Assembly: GCA_030849075.1 (NCBI GenBank)
Contig: JASAOO010003036.1
Location: 1 to 18,592 of the forward strand
Direction: 5' to 3'
DNA: 18,592 nt
DNA from: Zelonia costaricensis
Taxonomy: Eukaryota; Euglenozoa; Kinetoplastea; Trypanosomatida; Trypanosomatidae
The notes beneath the pieces were generated by a model. It was given only the letters and a program-made list of their open reading frames with translations, had not been told where the DNA came from and searched no databases. Position numbers and translations under genes: made by a program. The first letter of the stretch is position 1. Every line of letters starts with the position of its first letter. Below are positions 10,489-18,492 of the stretch, piece after piece.

Positions 10489-10514
10489 CCAAGCGCGTGC
10501 ACACACGCGCTTGG
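10489..10514 (+). repeat. Strong 11-bp perfect hairpin with 4-base loop
   Basis: CCAAGCGCGTG (10489-10499) and CACGCGCTTGG (10504-10514) are exact reverse complements around the loop CACA. It is GC-rich and among the strongest local inverted repeats in the non-coding part. It lies in a compositionally mixed stretch with a 12-bp palindrome about 50 bases downstream (10562-10573). In the transcript it would form a stable stem-loop in the 3' part of the PP1 copy B unit. No known RNA family was recognised. Confidence 0.6.
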
Positions 10515-10561
10515 AGCTTTCTTCTCTTTCCTTTGCTTACTTGTCCCAAGAGCACACGAGT

Positions 10562-10573
10562 GGCAAGCTTGCC
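10562..10573 (+). repeat. 12-bp palindrome with alternative flanking stem
   Basis: GGCAAGCTTGCC is a perfect palindrome. An outer pair AGTGGC (10559-10564) / GCCACT (10576-10581) competes with it, so two mutually exclusive folds are possible. Confidence 0.35.
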
Positions 10574-11202
10574 TCGCCACTACCTGCTCCCAAGCTCGCA
10601 TTTAAGGAGAAGTCAAAGGGAAGAGAGAACAATTGACTCCAGGCCACCAAAGGAACCCCTCAAGAAGCGAACCTTTTCCGCCTCTTGTTCCGCCTCTCCT
10701 CCTCCTACGGTGTCTCCTTGAAGCTCATCTCGATTCTTTTGCACTTTTATTTTTCTTGCCCCCCCAAAAAAAAAGCGCTGCGTTAACGCCGAGCTGAACA
10801 GCCGAGTCAACAACAGCAACGACGCGAGCGAAGAGAAAAAAAACTTACGGCACGCTTTACAGCCTTTCCCTGGCGTCCGCGCCTTCTCATTCTGGACAGC
10901 ACCCCGGGGAAGCGGCGTTCTAGTTCTCTGTCTTTCTCTCTAACCCTTTTCCCCGTTTTGCTTTTCCCCTCGCAGGTTGCGGCTTTTTGTACGTGGTGCC
11001 GCGTCTTGATTGGCCTCTTTCGCTTGTCTTTCCGTCTCTCGTGGAGGGACTGTGTTGCCTGCGTGCTGCTGCTGTCGCCCTCTCGGTGTGGGTGGACGCG
11101 CAACGCGGTTGGAGGTTGACTCGAGGCGAGTCGCGTGAGCTCACCCTTGTTGTGCGGAAGCGACTGCCTTTCGGCCATCTTGTTTAGCCCCAACGCGTTT
11201 GC

Positions 11203-11217
11203 TTTTTTTTTTTTTTT
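11203..11217 (+). repeat. T15 homopolymer
   Basis: One of the longest homopolymers in the window. It resembles a polypyrimidine tract for RNA processing, but the next AG is about 90 bases away (11309-11310) and no gene start follows. Confidence 0.75.
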
Positions 11218-11858
11218 GGCCCTTTCCCGGAATCGGTGCGTTGTCGTGTATTCGCTGCCTTCATGCGGGTACGGTGTGTCGCGTTTGCTTGCCCTCATTG
11301 CGTGCGATAGTGTGTGTTGCTTCCTTTTGTTGTCTGCCTCTGGCTTCGCGCTCTTCTTCCTCCCCCTCCCGCTCCCCTTTCAGCACCACCCTCTCCCCTT
11401 TCCATCAGTCCTGTTTTTTTTGTTGTGTTTCTTCTCTCCTTGTTGTGTGATTGTGGTGTCCTTGACACACCTTGCACCTTTCTTTTTTCCCGTTGACGCA
11501 CGACTTGCGCTTCACCTGCTCCGCTGCGTCCTCTCCTCCGCTTCTCAGCCTCTTCCGTGTCTCTCGGAGCCCTTTCCTTGTCTCCACCACTCCCTCTACC
11601 CCCCTCCCCCTCCCCCTCGCGGCTCTCCATTTCCCTTCACAGTGGACCGGCTCTCCTACTCGGCCGTTTCTTCGCCGTCTTGTTTTCTTCGCTGTGTCCG
11701 TCTCGTTCGACCTCACTCTCTGCCTTCCCCCCCTCCCCTCCACCCGCCCGCCTCGTTTTTCTTGTCTTTTTTTTTGATTTGTGTGTTGCAGCCGCTGAGT
11801 CACGTTTGATTCTCCCTCGCCCTCTCTGACGTGCCCCGTTGTCTGGCACGGCTCTCAC

Positions 11859-11859
<1 letters not shown>

Positions 11860-11889
<30 letters not shown>
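11860..11889 (+). repeat. (GT)15 microsatellite
   Basis: Uninterrupted, 30 bases; the longest dinucleotide repeat here. It lies about 440 bases upstream of the PP1 copy C start. Alternating GT of this length can form Z-DNA. Confidence 0.95.
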
Positions 11890-11892
<3 letters not shown>

Positions 11893-12183
11893 TGGTGGGA
11901 GTCACCGTTGCTTAAACGCCCACTGCTTTCCTGTTTCTTTTCTCCCTTTTTGCCCTCTTCATCGCAAGCGCGCGATTCCTCTTTCTTACCCCTTTCCGCC
12001 CCCCCCCTCACACACACAAGCACAACGAACGCGCATCGACTCGCAGTTCGGGAACTGACCCGCCCGCCTACCTACTGCTCGCCGTCACGTCTGGGATAGC
12101 ATCTGCATATTATTTCGTTACCTTCCTGATCGACGGAGCGCGCCTCCATCTTTCTCGCCGACTGCGCGCGCGCCGTGTTTTCG

Positions 12184-12224
12184 TTTTTTTTTTTTGCTTG
12201 GGAATCGCGACGCGCGGACTGCAG
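12184..12224 (+). promoter_or_regulatory. Probable spliced-leader trans-splice acceptor of PP1 copy C
   Basis: A T12 run (12184-12195), preceded by further T, is followed by the first AG at 12223-12224 (context ctgCAG). This predicts a 102-base 5' UTR without any upstream ATG. Tract, spacing and CAG match the trypanosomatid acceptor pattern; this is the clearest of the three. Confidence 0.65.
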
Positions 12225-12326
12225 GACACGCACAATCCCGTTGCGCCTTTGCTCCGCTTTCACGCGTCCTCGTAGCACGTCCGAGACTAGAAAGAACAAG
12301 GAAAGCGTGAGTCATAGAGCAGTGCC

Positions 12327-13241
12327 ATGGCGACGTCCACGCCTTTGAGTGTGCCACAGGCGCTCATCGAGCGACTTGTGAGTGTGCGCGGGAACACCAC
12401 TCAGCAGCAGGTGCTCATAAAGGAGGAGGACATTCGCCACGTCCTGGAGACCGTGCGCGACATTTTCATGTCGCAGCCCATGCTGCTTGAGATCCGCCCA
12501 CCGGTGCGCGTTTGCGGCGACACGCACGGTCAGTACTACGACCTGCTGCGCGTTTACGAGAAGTGCGGCTTCCCGCCATACTCGAACTACCTGTTCCTCG
12601 GCGACTACGTGGACCGCGGCAAGCACAGCATCGAGACGATCATGCTGCAGTTCTGCTACAAGATCGTCTACCCGGAGAACTTCTTCCTGCTGCGTGGCAA
12701 CCACGAATGCGCCAGTATCAATCGCATGTACGGCTTCTTCGACGACGTGAAGCGCCGCTACAATGTCAAGCTGTTCAAGACGTTCACGGACGTGTTCAAC
12801 ACGATGCCGGTGTGCTGTGTCATTAGCGAGAAGATCATCTGCATGCATGGCGGTCTCAGCCCCGACCTCACAGATCTCAGCGCGATTAATGAGATCATAC
12901 GTCCTTGCGAGGTGCCCGACCGCGGCATCCTGTGCGACCTGCTGTGGGCGGACCCGGAAAACGAGGTGCAGGGCTTCCTGGAGAGCGACCGCGGTGTGAG
13001 CTACCTGTTCGGCGAGGACATCGTGAACGACTTCCTGGACATGGTGGACATGGACCTGATTGTGCGCGCCCATCAGGTCATTCAGCGCGGGTACGAGTTC
13101 TTCGCGAGTCGTCAGCTGGTGACGGTGTTCTCTGCACCGAACTACTGCGGTGAGTTCGACAACGATGCTGCGGTGATGACGATCGACGACAAGCTGCAGT
13201 GCTCGTTTTTGATTATTCCGGCCGTCAAGCTGCCATCATAG
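12327..13241 (+). CDS. PP1-type Ser/Thr protein phosphatase catalytic subunit, copy C (complete, 304 aa)
   Basis: A second complete PP1 catalytic subunit with the same motif order and numbering as copy B: GDTHG (64-68), GDYVDRG (92-98), GNHE (124-127), MHGGLSPD (173-180), R222, RAHQV with H249, and [11 protein letters not shown] (269-279). It should be an active metal-dependent Ser/Thr phosphatase. It differs from copy B at about 50 positions by eye, some 23 of them in the first 45 residues. Others cluster at 102-116, 183-195 and 252-257; it keeps the usual Glu257 that copy B lacks. The C terminus is AVKLPS, three residues longer than copy B, and again without the animal TPPR tail. The ATG sits in a good context (gccATGg) and is the first ATG after the predicted splice acceptor. 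Long blocks are base-for-base identical to copy B. The N-terminal, mid-domain and C-terminal differences are where isoform-specific partner binding could arise. Confidence 0.97.
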   Translation: MATSTPLSVPQALIERLVSVRGNTTQQQVLIKEEDIRHVLETVRDIFMSQPMLLEIRPPVRVCGDTHGQYYDLLRVYEKCGFPPYSNYLFLGDYVDRGKHSIETIMLQFCYKIVYPENFFLLRGNHECASINRMYGFFDDVKRRYNVKLFKTFTDVFNTMPVCCVISEKIICMHGGLSPDLTDLSAINEIIRPCEVPDRGILCDLLWADPENEVQGFLESDRGVSYLFGEDIVNDFLDMVDMDLIVRAHQVIQRGYEFFASRQLVTVFSAPNYCGEFDNDAAVMTIDDKLQCSFLIIPAVKLPS

Positions 13242-13417
13242 TCGGCTCAGCCGCTCATGTTTTCCTTTTTTCTTTAGGTGGGGCTGCTTTTTTTTTTTTG
13301 TAGAAACGTGGAGGACAGTGCTGGGGGATGTCACTGAAGCTCGACTGGGCCGCAGCCTGGGCGGGCGAGAGGTGCTGAAAGCCCTTTGGTCACGCAGTGT
13401 GCGCGGCGCGGTGCGGT

Positions 13418-13439
13418 TGACGCACTGATGCCTGCGTCA
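13418..13439 (+). repeat. 7-bp hairpin with 8-base loop
   Basis: TGACGCA (13418-13424) pairs with TGCGTCA (13433-13439), about 180 bases after the PP1 copy C stop. Confidence 0.3.
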
Positions 13440-13869
13440 CTTGGGGCGAAGCTACGCGTCTGCGCAGGTGTGTCTCGCGGCTCGTGCTGTTCGGGTGGGG
13501 CTGGGCGCTTGCCGGCTGTGTGCTCTCTTGCGTGCGCACGTGTACTCTAGGAAAACCTTGACACGCGTACGCTCGTCACCCCTCTCAGCTGTACTCCGCC
13601 TCTTCTGTGTGGTTGAGCTTCTCTCCTTTTCTTATGTTTGCCCGGGGCTCCTTTGGGACTGCCGTGGCATTGGCGGGCCGTGAGGGTGAAGTACCTTTAA
13701 GTGGTCGTGCGGGCTGCGACTCGTAGGAGCGCGCACACACTCGAGCGACGTGGCGCCTTTGTCCTGCCACCTCGTCTCCCTCCCCCCTTTCTTCCGTTTC
13801 CGTTTTGACAACGTATCTTTGCCTCCTCTGCTGTTTGAGTGGAGCTTCCCTCCACTTCGCCTTCGCGTA

Positions 13870-13883
13870 GTGTGTGTGTGTGT
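13870..13883 (+). repeat. (GT)7 microsatellite
   Basis: Fourteen bases of uninterrupted GT. Confidence 0.7.
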
Positions 13884-14185
13884 TGCAAGTTCCCCCCTCT
13901 CCTTGAAGGAAGGGCCTGGTGTACCAGCCATGGTGTGCGTGGCGTCTCTCTCTTTCTTTGCCCTTTTTTCCCCGGGTCGTGTGGCTGACAACACGTGCAT
14001 CGAGTTGTGTGTGTTGATGTTGACGTGTTTTGCCGCCTCGGTTCCTTGTTCCTCTCCTCCTGTGGCACGTGTTGCCAGTGGGTCGAAGCACGTCGTTGCC
14101 ACCGTCGTCCAACCTGCGCATAGCTCTTTTTACTTTTCCGGGCCCTTATAGGTTTGTTGTGGTTTCATCTCTCGCGTCCCGTTCG

Positions 14186-14217
14186 CTGTCGAGGAACCTC
14201 CTCCGCTTCCTCGACGG
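14186..14217 (+). repeat. Hairpin with 9-bp perfect core and 10-base loop
   Basis: GTCGAGGAA (14188-14196) pairs perfectly with TTCCTCGAC (14207-14215). In RNA a U-G and a C-G pair extend it outward to 14186-14217. It lies about 950 bases into the presumed 3' UTR of PP1 copy C. No known RNA element was recognised. Confidence 0.5.
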
Positions 14218-15228
14218 GCTGTGCTAGTTAGTATTGTTTGAGTCTCTTCCTTTCTACGTGTCTCTCGTTCTCTCCATGTGTCTTTTCCCTTGTGTCTGCT
14301 TTGCTGCTTTCTTTTCTTCCCCTTTTTTCTCTTTCCGTTTCCCTTCTTCATGCGTGAATGTCGTGGCTCCACAAAGGTCTGCGCGCACGCGCGTCCCCTG
14401 CCAGTTGATTCCGTCAAGTGCAGGGGTGTCACCGCTCCTCGGGCTTTGCGGTGTCGCGCGGCGTATGTGTGTGTGCCTGTGTGCCATGCGTTGCCTGACG
14501 AGGGAAACAGCAATGTCGAGTAGACGGGGAGTGAGTCGATCCACATTGGCACGCCTGCTTTTCCGCATTCTCTTTTCTAGAAGGTCACGGCACAATGAAT
14601 GGCGTTGAAGGTGGTCAAAGTCAGAGCTGGCGTGTACAGGCTCTCGCGGAGACACCCTCATGATTTGCGGCTAACCGTCGTTGAGACGCTAACGCCACTG
14701 TTCATCCAGCAAGAAACATGACGGCTCCCTCTCCCCCCCTCGCCCCACTCGCCAGGCCTCCTCTTCGTCTCCCTCCCCCAGGCTTCGCACGTGCACGGCA
14801 TCGCCGGGGTCTCGCGTAGTGGCCCTTTCGAACCCTCAAGAGAAAAAGAAAAGAACAGAACTCACCATGCTTCCACCTCCTTGTACCCTCACCACTGTGC
14901 CTCCCCGCGCCGATGCTTTCAAGAACTGCGCCTTTTTTTCTCATCTTCTTCGTTCCTTTTCCCCTCCCCCGTTTATGTGCCCCCCCCCCTTGTATATACG
15001 CAACGAGTGCACTGCCGCGACGAAGAGCCGGGGAGTCGCTGCCGCAGGCGTGCCATCTGGGCACCGGTGCATGTAGCCGCCTTCCTCCCTTCCCCACCAG
15101 CGTGTTCCCCCCCTTCCCCCTTCCCTCCCTTTCCAACACCAACACCACCGCTTTCCTCTTCTGCCTTTATATCTTTCCTGCTCGCACATGACCTCTCTCT
15201 GCCCCGACCCGACAACCCGTCACTCGTG

Positions 15229-15255
15229 CCCCCCCCGCTCTCCCCTCCCCTCCCC
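15229..15255 (-). other. G-quadruplex motif on the minus (template) strand
   Basis: The + strand has C8 (15229-15236) and then three CCCC tracts (15242-15245, 15247-15250, 15252-15255) separated by 5, 1 and 1 bases. The minus strand therefore has four G-tracts of at least four with short loops, a canonical quadruplex pattern. The + strand could form an i-motif. Confidence 0.6.
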
Positions 15256-15842
15256 TCTCCTTCTCCGTCTCCTCCGCTTTCCTGTGCACGTGCAGCGTCG
15301 CTGCGTGCAACTCACTCCCCCCACCTGTTTTCTCTGTTGGTTCACGTGCGCTTCTACTTTGCTCGCGGTCTCTCCCTCCCTGTCGCAGCACCTCTCCCCG
15401 TTCGGACGTGTGCTTCGTCGTCTCGTCACCCGACCCCCGCGTACGCGTCGCACTTTCATTTTTTTTGTTTTCCCTGTTCTCTTTCCCCCCTTTTCTGTGT
15501 ACTCACTCCGGCACCTGCCACGTGTCGGTGCGCAGCTGTCGGTTTACGCAGGTCGTCCACCTCAACCCCTTCCTCCCACGCCACCTGGCTCTCCGCCCCT
15601 TCCTTGGCGAAGTGCCCAGTCGCCATTCCCCCCCCCTCCACCTTTATGCCGGGCAGCGTCGGCGCAGTCCATTCCATTCTCGCTTTCCCGCGAGCCTCTC
15701 CAGGCACTGTTTCCCGCATCTTCCCTCTCCGGCCTGACGTGGAGCCTGCAAGGCGCGGCAGGAGACGCACCCGGCACTTCACCCCCCTTCTCCTCCCGCA
15801 TTTGCACGTGTTGGTGGTTGGGCTTTGGAGACGCAGGACGTG

Positions 15843-15863
15843 GCGTCCCGCGTCCCGCGTCCC
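15843..15863 (+). repeat. Three tandem copies of GCGTCCC
   Basis: Three exact 7-base units in a row within C-rich spacer. Confidence 0.75.
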
Positions 15864-15971
15864 ACCCCCCCTGCATCCCGCCCCACACGTTTCTCGCTCT
15901 CTCTCTCTCGCTGTCGTTCACACCCCTTCGTATCACTGCTTCGCTCAACCGCGCGTTGAACGGAGTCTCAG

Positions 15972-15983
15972 CCCCCCCCCCCC
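15972..15983 (+). repeat. C12 homopolymer
   Basis: Twelve C, shortly before an acceptor-like TTCAG at 16004-16008. Length may be unreliable in the assembly. Confidence 0.8.
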
Positions 15984-16282
15984 TTATTCATCGGAACACT
16001 ACTTTCAGCTGAGTGGTAACATGAAGAAAGGAAACACAACGAAATCATTGGAAGCGACAACACGCGAAGGAGCGGAGTGCGTTGTTACACCGGATGTAGA
16101 CGATGGAATCTGCAGCACCATCGCGCGCTGGTGTGGATGTCGACAGCGGCGCCACAAGCGAGGCAGCTGCACACCGCGCGCNCACGCCGCGCGCTCACCG
16201 AACGGCTCTGCCCATTGCGGCCTGCTCGACACAAGGCAGCGACTTTGCTGCATGTACGTGCGCCGAAGGTTGACTCCCGCTG

Positions 16283-16295
16283 CCCCCCCCCCCCC
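16283..16295 (+). repeat. C13 homopolymer
   Basis: Thirteen C. It falls inside the ATG frame 16021-16566, so any length error would break or shift that frame. Confidence 0.8.
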
Positions 16296-17220
16296 ACTGC
16301 GGCCGTCAATGCGCGCAACCCTTGTCTTCTCACGGCGGCACTGCACACTTGCTCTCCCCACTTCATGTCCTCTCTCCCCAAAACTCACTCCCTCGCTCTA
16401 CCATGGCGTCTCCTGCACCATAGCGGTACCGCACTCTAGTCTTCACTCGCATTCAAACACTTTCTCGCACAGCGAGATCTTACTCAAGGGGGAGAAACTA
16501 AGAAAAGCAGCAGCACGATCTAAGCAAAGGTCTCTCTCTCTGTTCCTCTCGCGGCGCACAACCTAAACCAGAGCGCCTGCATCACTTCTGCACTCTCGCT
16601 TTTCCTTTTCTTTCCCCTTCGATTTTCAGTTTCTTTTTGTGTGCGTCCTCATCCCCGTGGACTTCTCTACTGATACGACAATAAAAAAAAGGAAGAAGTG
16701 AGAAGCAAGGGGCGTCGTTGTGGAAGCAGCCAAACCTCTTCGTTCTACTTGCCGTGTCGAGCAGAACTCCAGTAACGAAAAAAAAAAGGGAATAGGATAC
16801 CACGTGTAGAGCTCGCGTTACTCCTGCTGCACCGCAGAGTCGCTGATTGCATCTCTCACTAGAGCTTCTATCCCCTTTCGGATTCTTTAGTTAAACTTGC
16901 CGCACGTCGTGTGAGTGCGCCGGCATTGTTGGCTTTTGTTGTCTTCGGTTCTTTCACTGGCTTTACGCTTTTGCCTCTCCGCTCTCTTCCTATTTCCATT
17001 CCCCAAGCTTTTAGAAAAGTGTCGAGTCTCCTTCTGCATAGACGGACACCGCGGAGCTTGACGGCGCGGACGCAGTCTCCGTGGTCGCTCAGCACGTTTC
17101 TCATCTCCCTCCCTTCCCTCTTCTTCGACTGGCCCACGCTTTCTTCGTTTTTTTTTCCTTTCTCGCTTTTCAAAGTGCTGCTCTCCGCTCTCGCTGTCTC
17201 ATCTGCCTGTCCGCGTTTAA

Positions 17221-17244
17221 CCCCCCCCCCCAAAAAAAAAAAAA
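17221..17244 (+). repeat. C11-A13 homopolymer junction
   Basis: Eleven C are followed directly by thirteen A. A similar C7-A9 junction occurs at 10759-10774. Genomic A-runs like this can mimic a poly(A) tail or the end of a retroposed element, but nothing upstream was recognised as one. Confidence 0.75.
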
Positions 17245-17266
17245 GGCAAAGCGCTTAGACGAAGGA

Positions 17267-17287
17267 GAAGCAAGAAGCAAGAAGCAA
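17267..17287 (+). repeat. Three tandem copies of GAAGCAA
   Basis: Three exact 7-base purine-rich units just after the C11-A13 run, in a stretch whose composition is opposite to the surrounding polypyrimidine sequence. Confidence 0.75.
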
Positions 17288-18411
17288 GGAGAACGCAGAG
17301 GCCTTGCACGCTTACGTGCGTTCGCAATCGCCCCCCTATCTCTCTTTTCGTTTCATCTCTTTCCTTCTGGCTCGGCGCGGTGCTCCTGCACCGTTCCCTG
17401 ACCACAACACGGCATTCGCCTGCCTCGGTCTTCTTCTCCCGTCTTGGTTCTTCGTGTGTTTTCTTCTGCAACGCTTCCCACTTCACCCTTCCCTCCTCGC
17501 CTCCTCTGTTCGCGAAGCAGACGTCAACGGCGGCCTCCACTTTCGACGACTCGCTCTCTTTCTTTCTTGTACGCGCTTCCTCTTCGCTGTCTTTTTTTTT
17601 TGTTTTCTTCACTCCTGCGCGCGAGCTTGGACGGGGTTCGGCCTTCGGCTGTGTCACCTTGCGCTCTTATTGACTTCTTTTTTCTTGTGCGTTTTCTGTT
17701 TTCGCGGCTCCCTCGCTCACGTTGGACGTGCGTACGGGAAAAAGAGAACCCCTGCTCTCCTGTTCTCTTCCCGCGTCCGCATTTCTCCTTTTCTTCCTTC
17801 CGTGTGTGTGTGTGCGGCTCTTCCTTTCCGCGACGACATCGTTGTCGTCCGTTGGCTCCCTCCGCACCCCTTGTCGTTCTCGCTCTTGCTTTTTTTTTCC
17901 TGTTCTCTCCCGTCACTGCCACTCTTCCTGTCTTTCTGTCTCTTTCCCTTCTGCCGTCTACTTGCGACTGGGTCAGCACCGCCTCCGCCCCCCCCTCTCT
18001 CCCGTCCCAGTCCGCCAGCCTACATCCTTAGCTCCCTCTGCGTCTTCTTCCCGTTTTTCTCTTCGCATTAGAGCGGGTCTGCGGTCCAAAAGACCGGCTT
18101 CTCACATCTCTCGTCCCCTCGCTGCGATTCGCTGTGCACGTGAATTCTTCAAGGCGTGCTCCCAATTCGCGTCTCCGTCTCTGTGTACCCTCCTTCCCCG
18201 TTCAGCCACTGCGTGTACGTGCGCTTGTGGACTGTGTGCTTCTTCTCACGAGGTCGTAGCAAGTACTCACTTTTGCCGCTCTGGCTTTTTTACCATCGTT
18301 CTCCGTTGCTAGTTGACACTCACGATTAGCGCCCCCCGCGCTCGTCTTTGGTTTCTCTTTAATCTGTGAGCAACTCGTCCTCCCGCCTAAAACCGGTGCG
18401 GCTGCGAACGT

Positions 18412-18434
18412 GCGTCTCTTCGTTTTCCTAGCAG
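18412..18434 (+). promoter_or_regulatory. Probable spliced-leader trans-splice acceptor of PP1 copy D
   Basis: The pyrimidine tract 18412-18429 (pattern gtctcttcgttttcct) is followed by AG at 18430-18431 and a second AG at 18433-18434. This predicts a 5' UTR of about 60 bases without an upstream ATG. Confidence 0.5.
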
Positions 18435-18492
18435 GCCCCAACCACTCGTCCCATTCTTGCTTGGATCTTCTCTGCGCTTGGCGTGGCGAATC

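Larger units (their letters stand above)
6920..12222 (+). other. Intergenic spacer 2
   Basis: About 5.3 kb with no supported gene. It is pyrimidine-rich over most of its length, with a G-rich start (G7 near 6942), T/C-rich stretches at 7290-7570, 8380-8720 and 9130-9260, and a T15 run (11203-11217). A-rich islands lie at about 9750-9760 and 10766-10774 (C7 then A9). Compositionally mixed stretches at 8930-9060 and 10380-10640 contain inverted repeats. The longest ATG-started frame (9094-9648, 184 codons) encodes Phe/Ser/Cys-rich low-complexity sequence and is not convincing. No similarity to spacer 1 or 3 could be seen by eye. Confidence 0.7.
13242..18429 (+). other. Intergenic spacer 3
   Basis: About 5.2 kb with no supported gene. 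It begins with T-rich acceptor-like tracts (13261-13303), then mixed sequence to about 13740 and T/C-rich sequence to 14400. The stretch 14700-15990 is an extreme C/T-rich region open in several frames. The stretch 16015-16260 abruptly has balanced, purine-containing sequence, with one ambiguous base at 16182. Purine-rich islands lie at 16680-16700 and 17232-17290, and T/C-rich sequence runs from 17300 to the next gene. The GTG-started open frame covering 14791-16566 is Pro/Ser-rich and judged spurious, though its ATG-started end is discussed separately. Confidence 0.7.

Noticed and set aside
14824..14842. tRNA B-box-like GGTTCGA on the minus strand
   Set aside because: The base needed to pair with the T-arm G is absent, and no acceptor stem, D-arm or anticodon arm could be built around it.
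15188..16012. 274-codon ATG frame, the longest ATG-started frame outside PP1
   Set aside because: Pro/Ser-rich translation of a polypyrimidine stretch overlapping another open frame; no motif and no clear splice acceptor before it.
14791..16566. 591-codon open frame in spacer 3
   Set aside because: It begins with GTG, and the first in-frame ATG is at 15646. Most of it is C/T-only DNA, which lacks stop codons in all forward frames, giving Pro/Ser/Leu low-complexity translation. Only the ATG at 16021 was kept as a weak candidate.
17221..17244. Possible 3' end of a SIDER/ingi-type retroposon (A13 after C11)
   Set aside because: No recognisable retroposon signature or target-site duplication was seen upstream; a plain homopolymer junction explains it.
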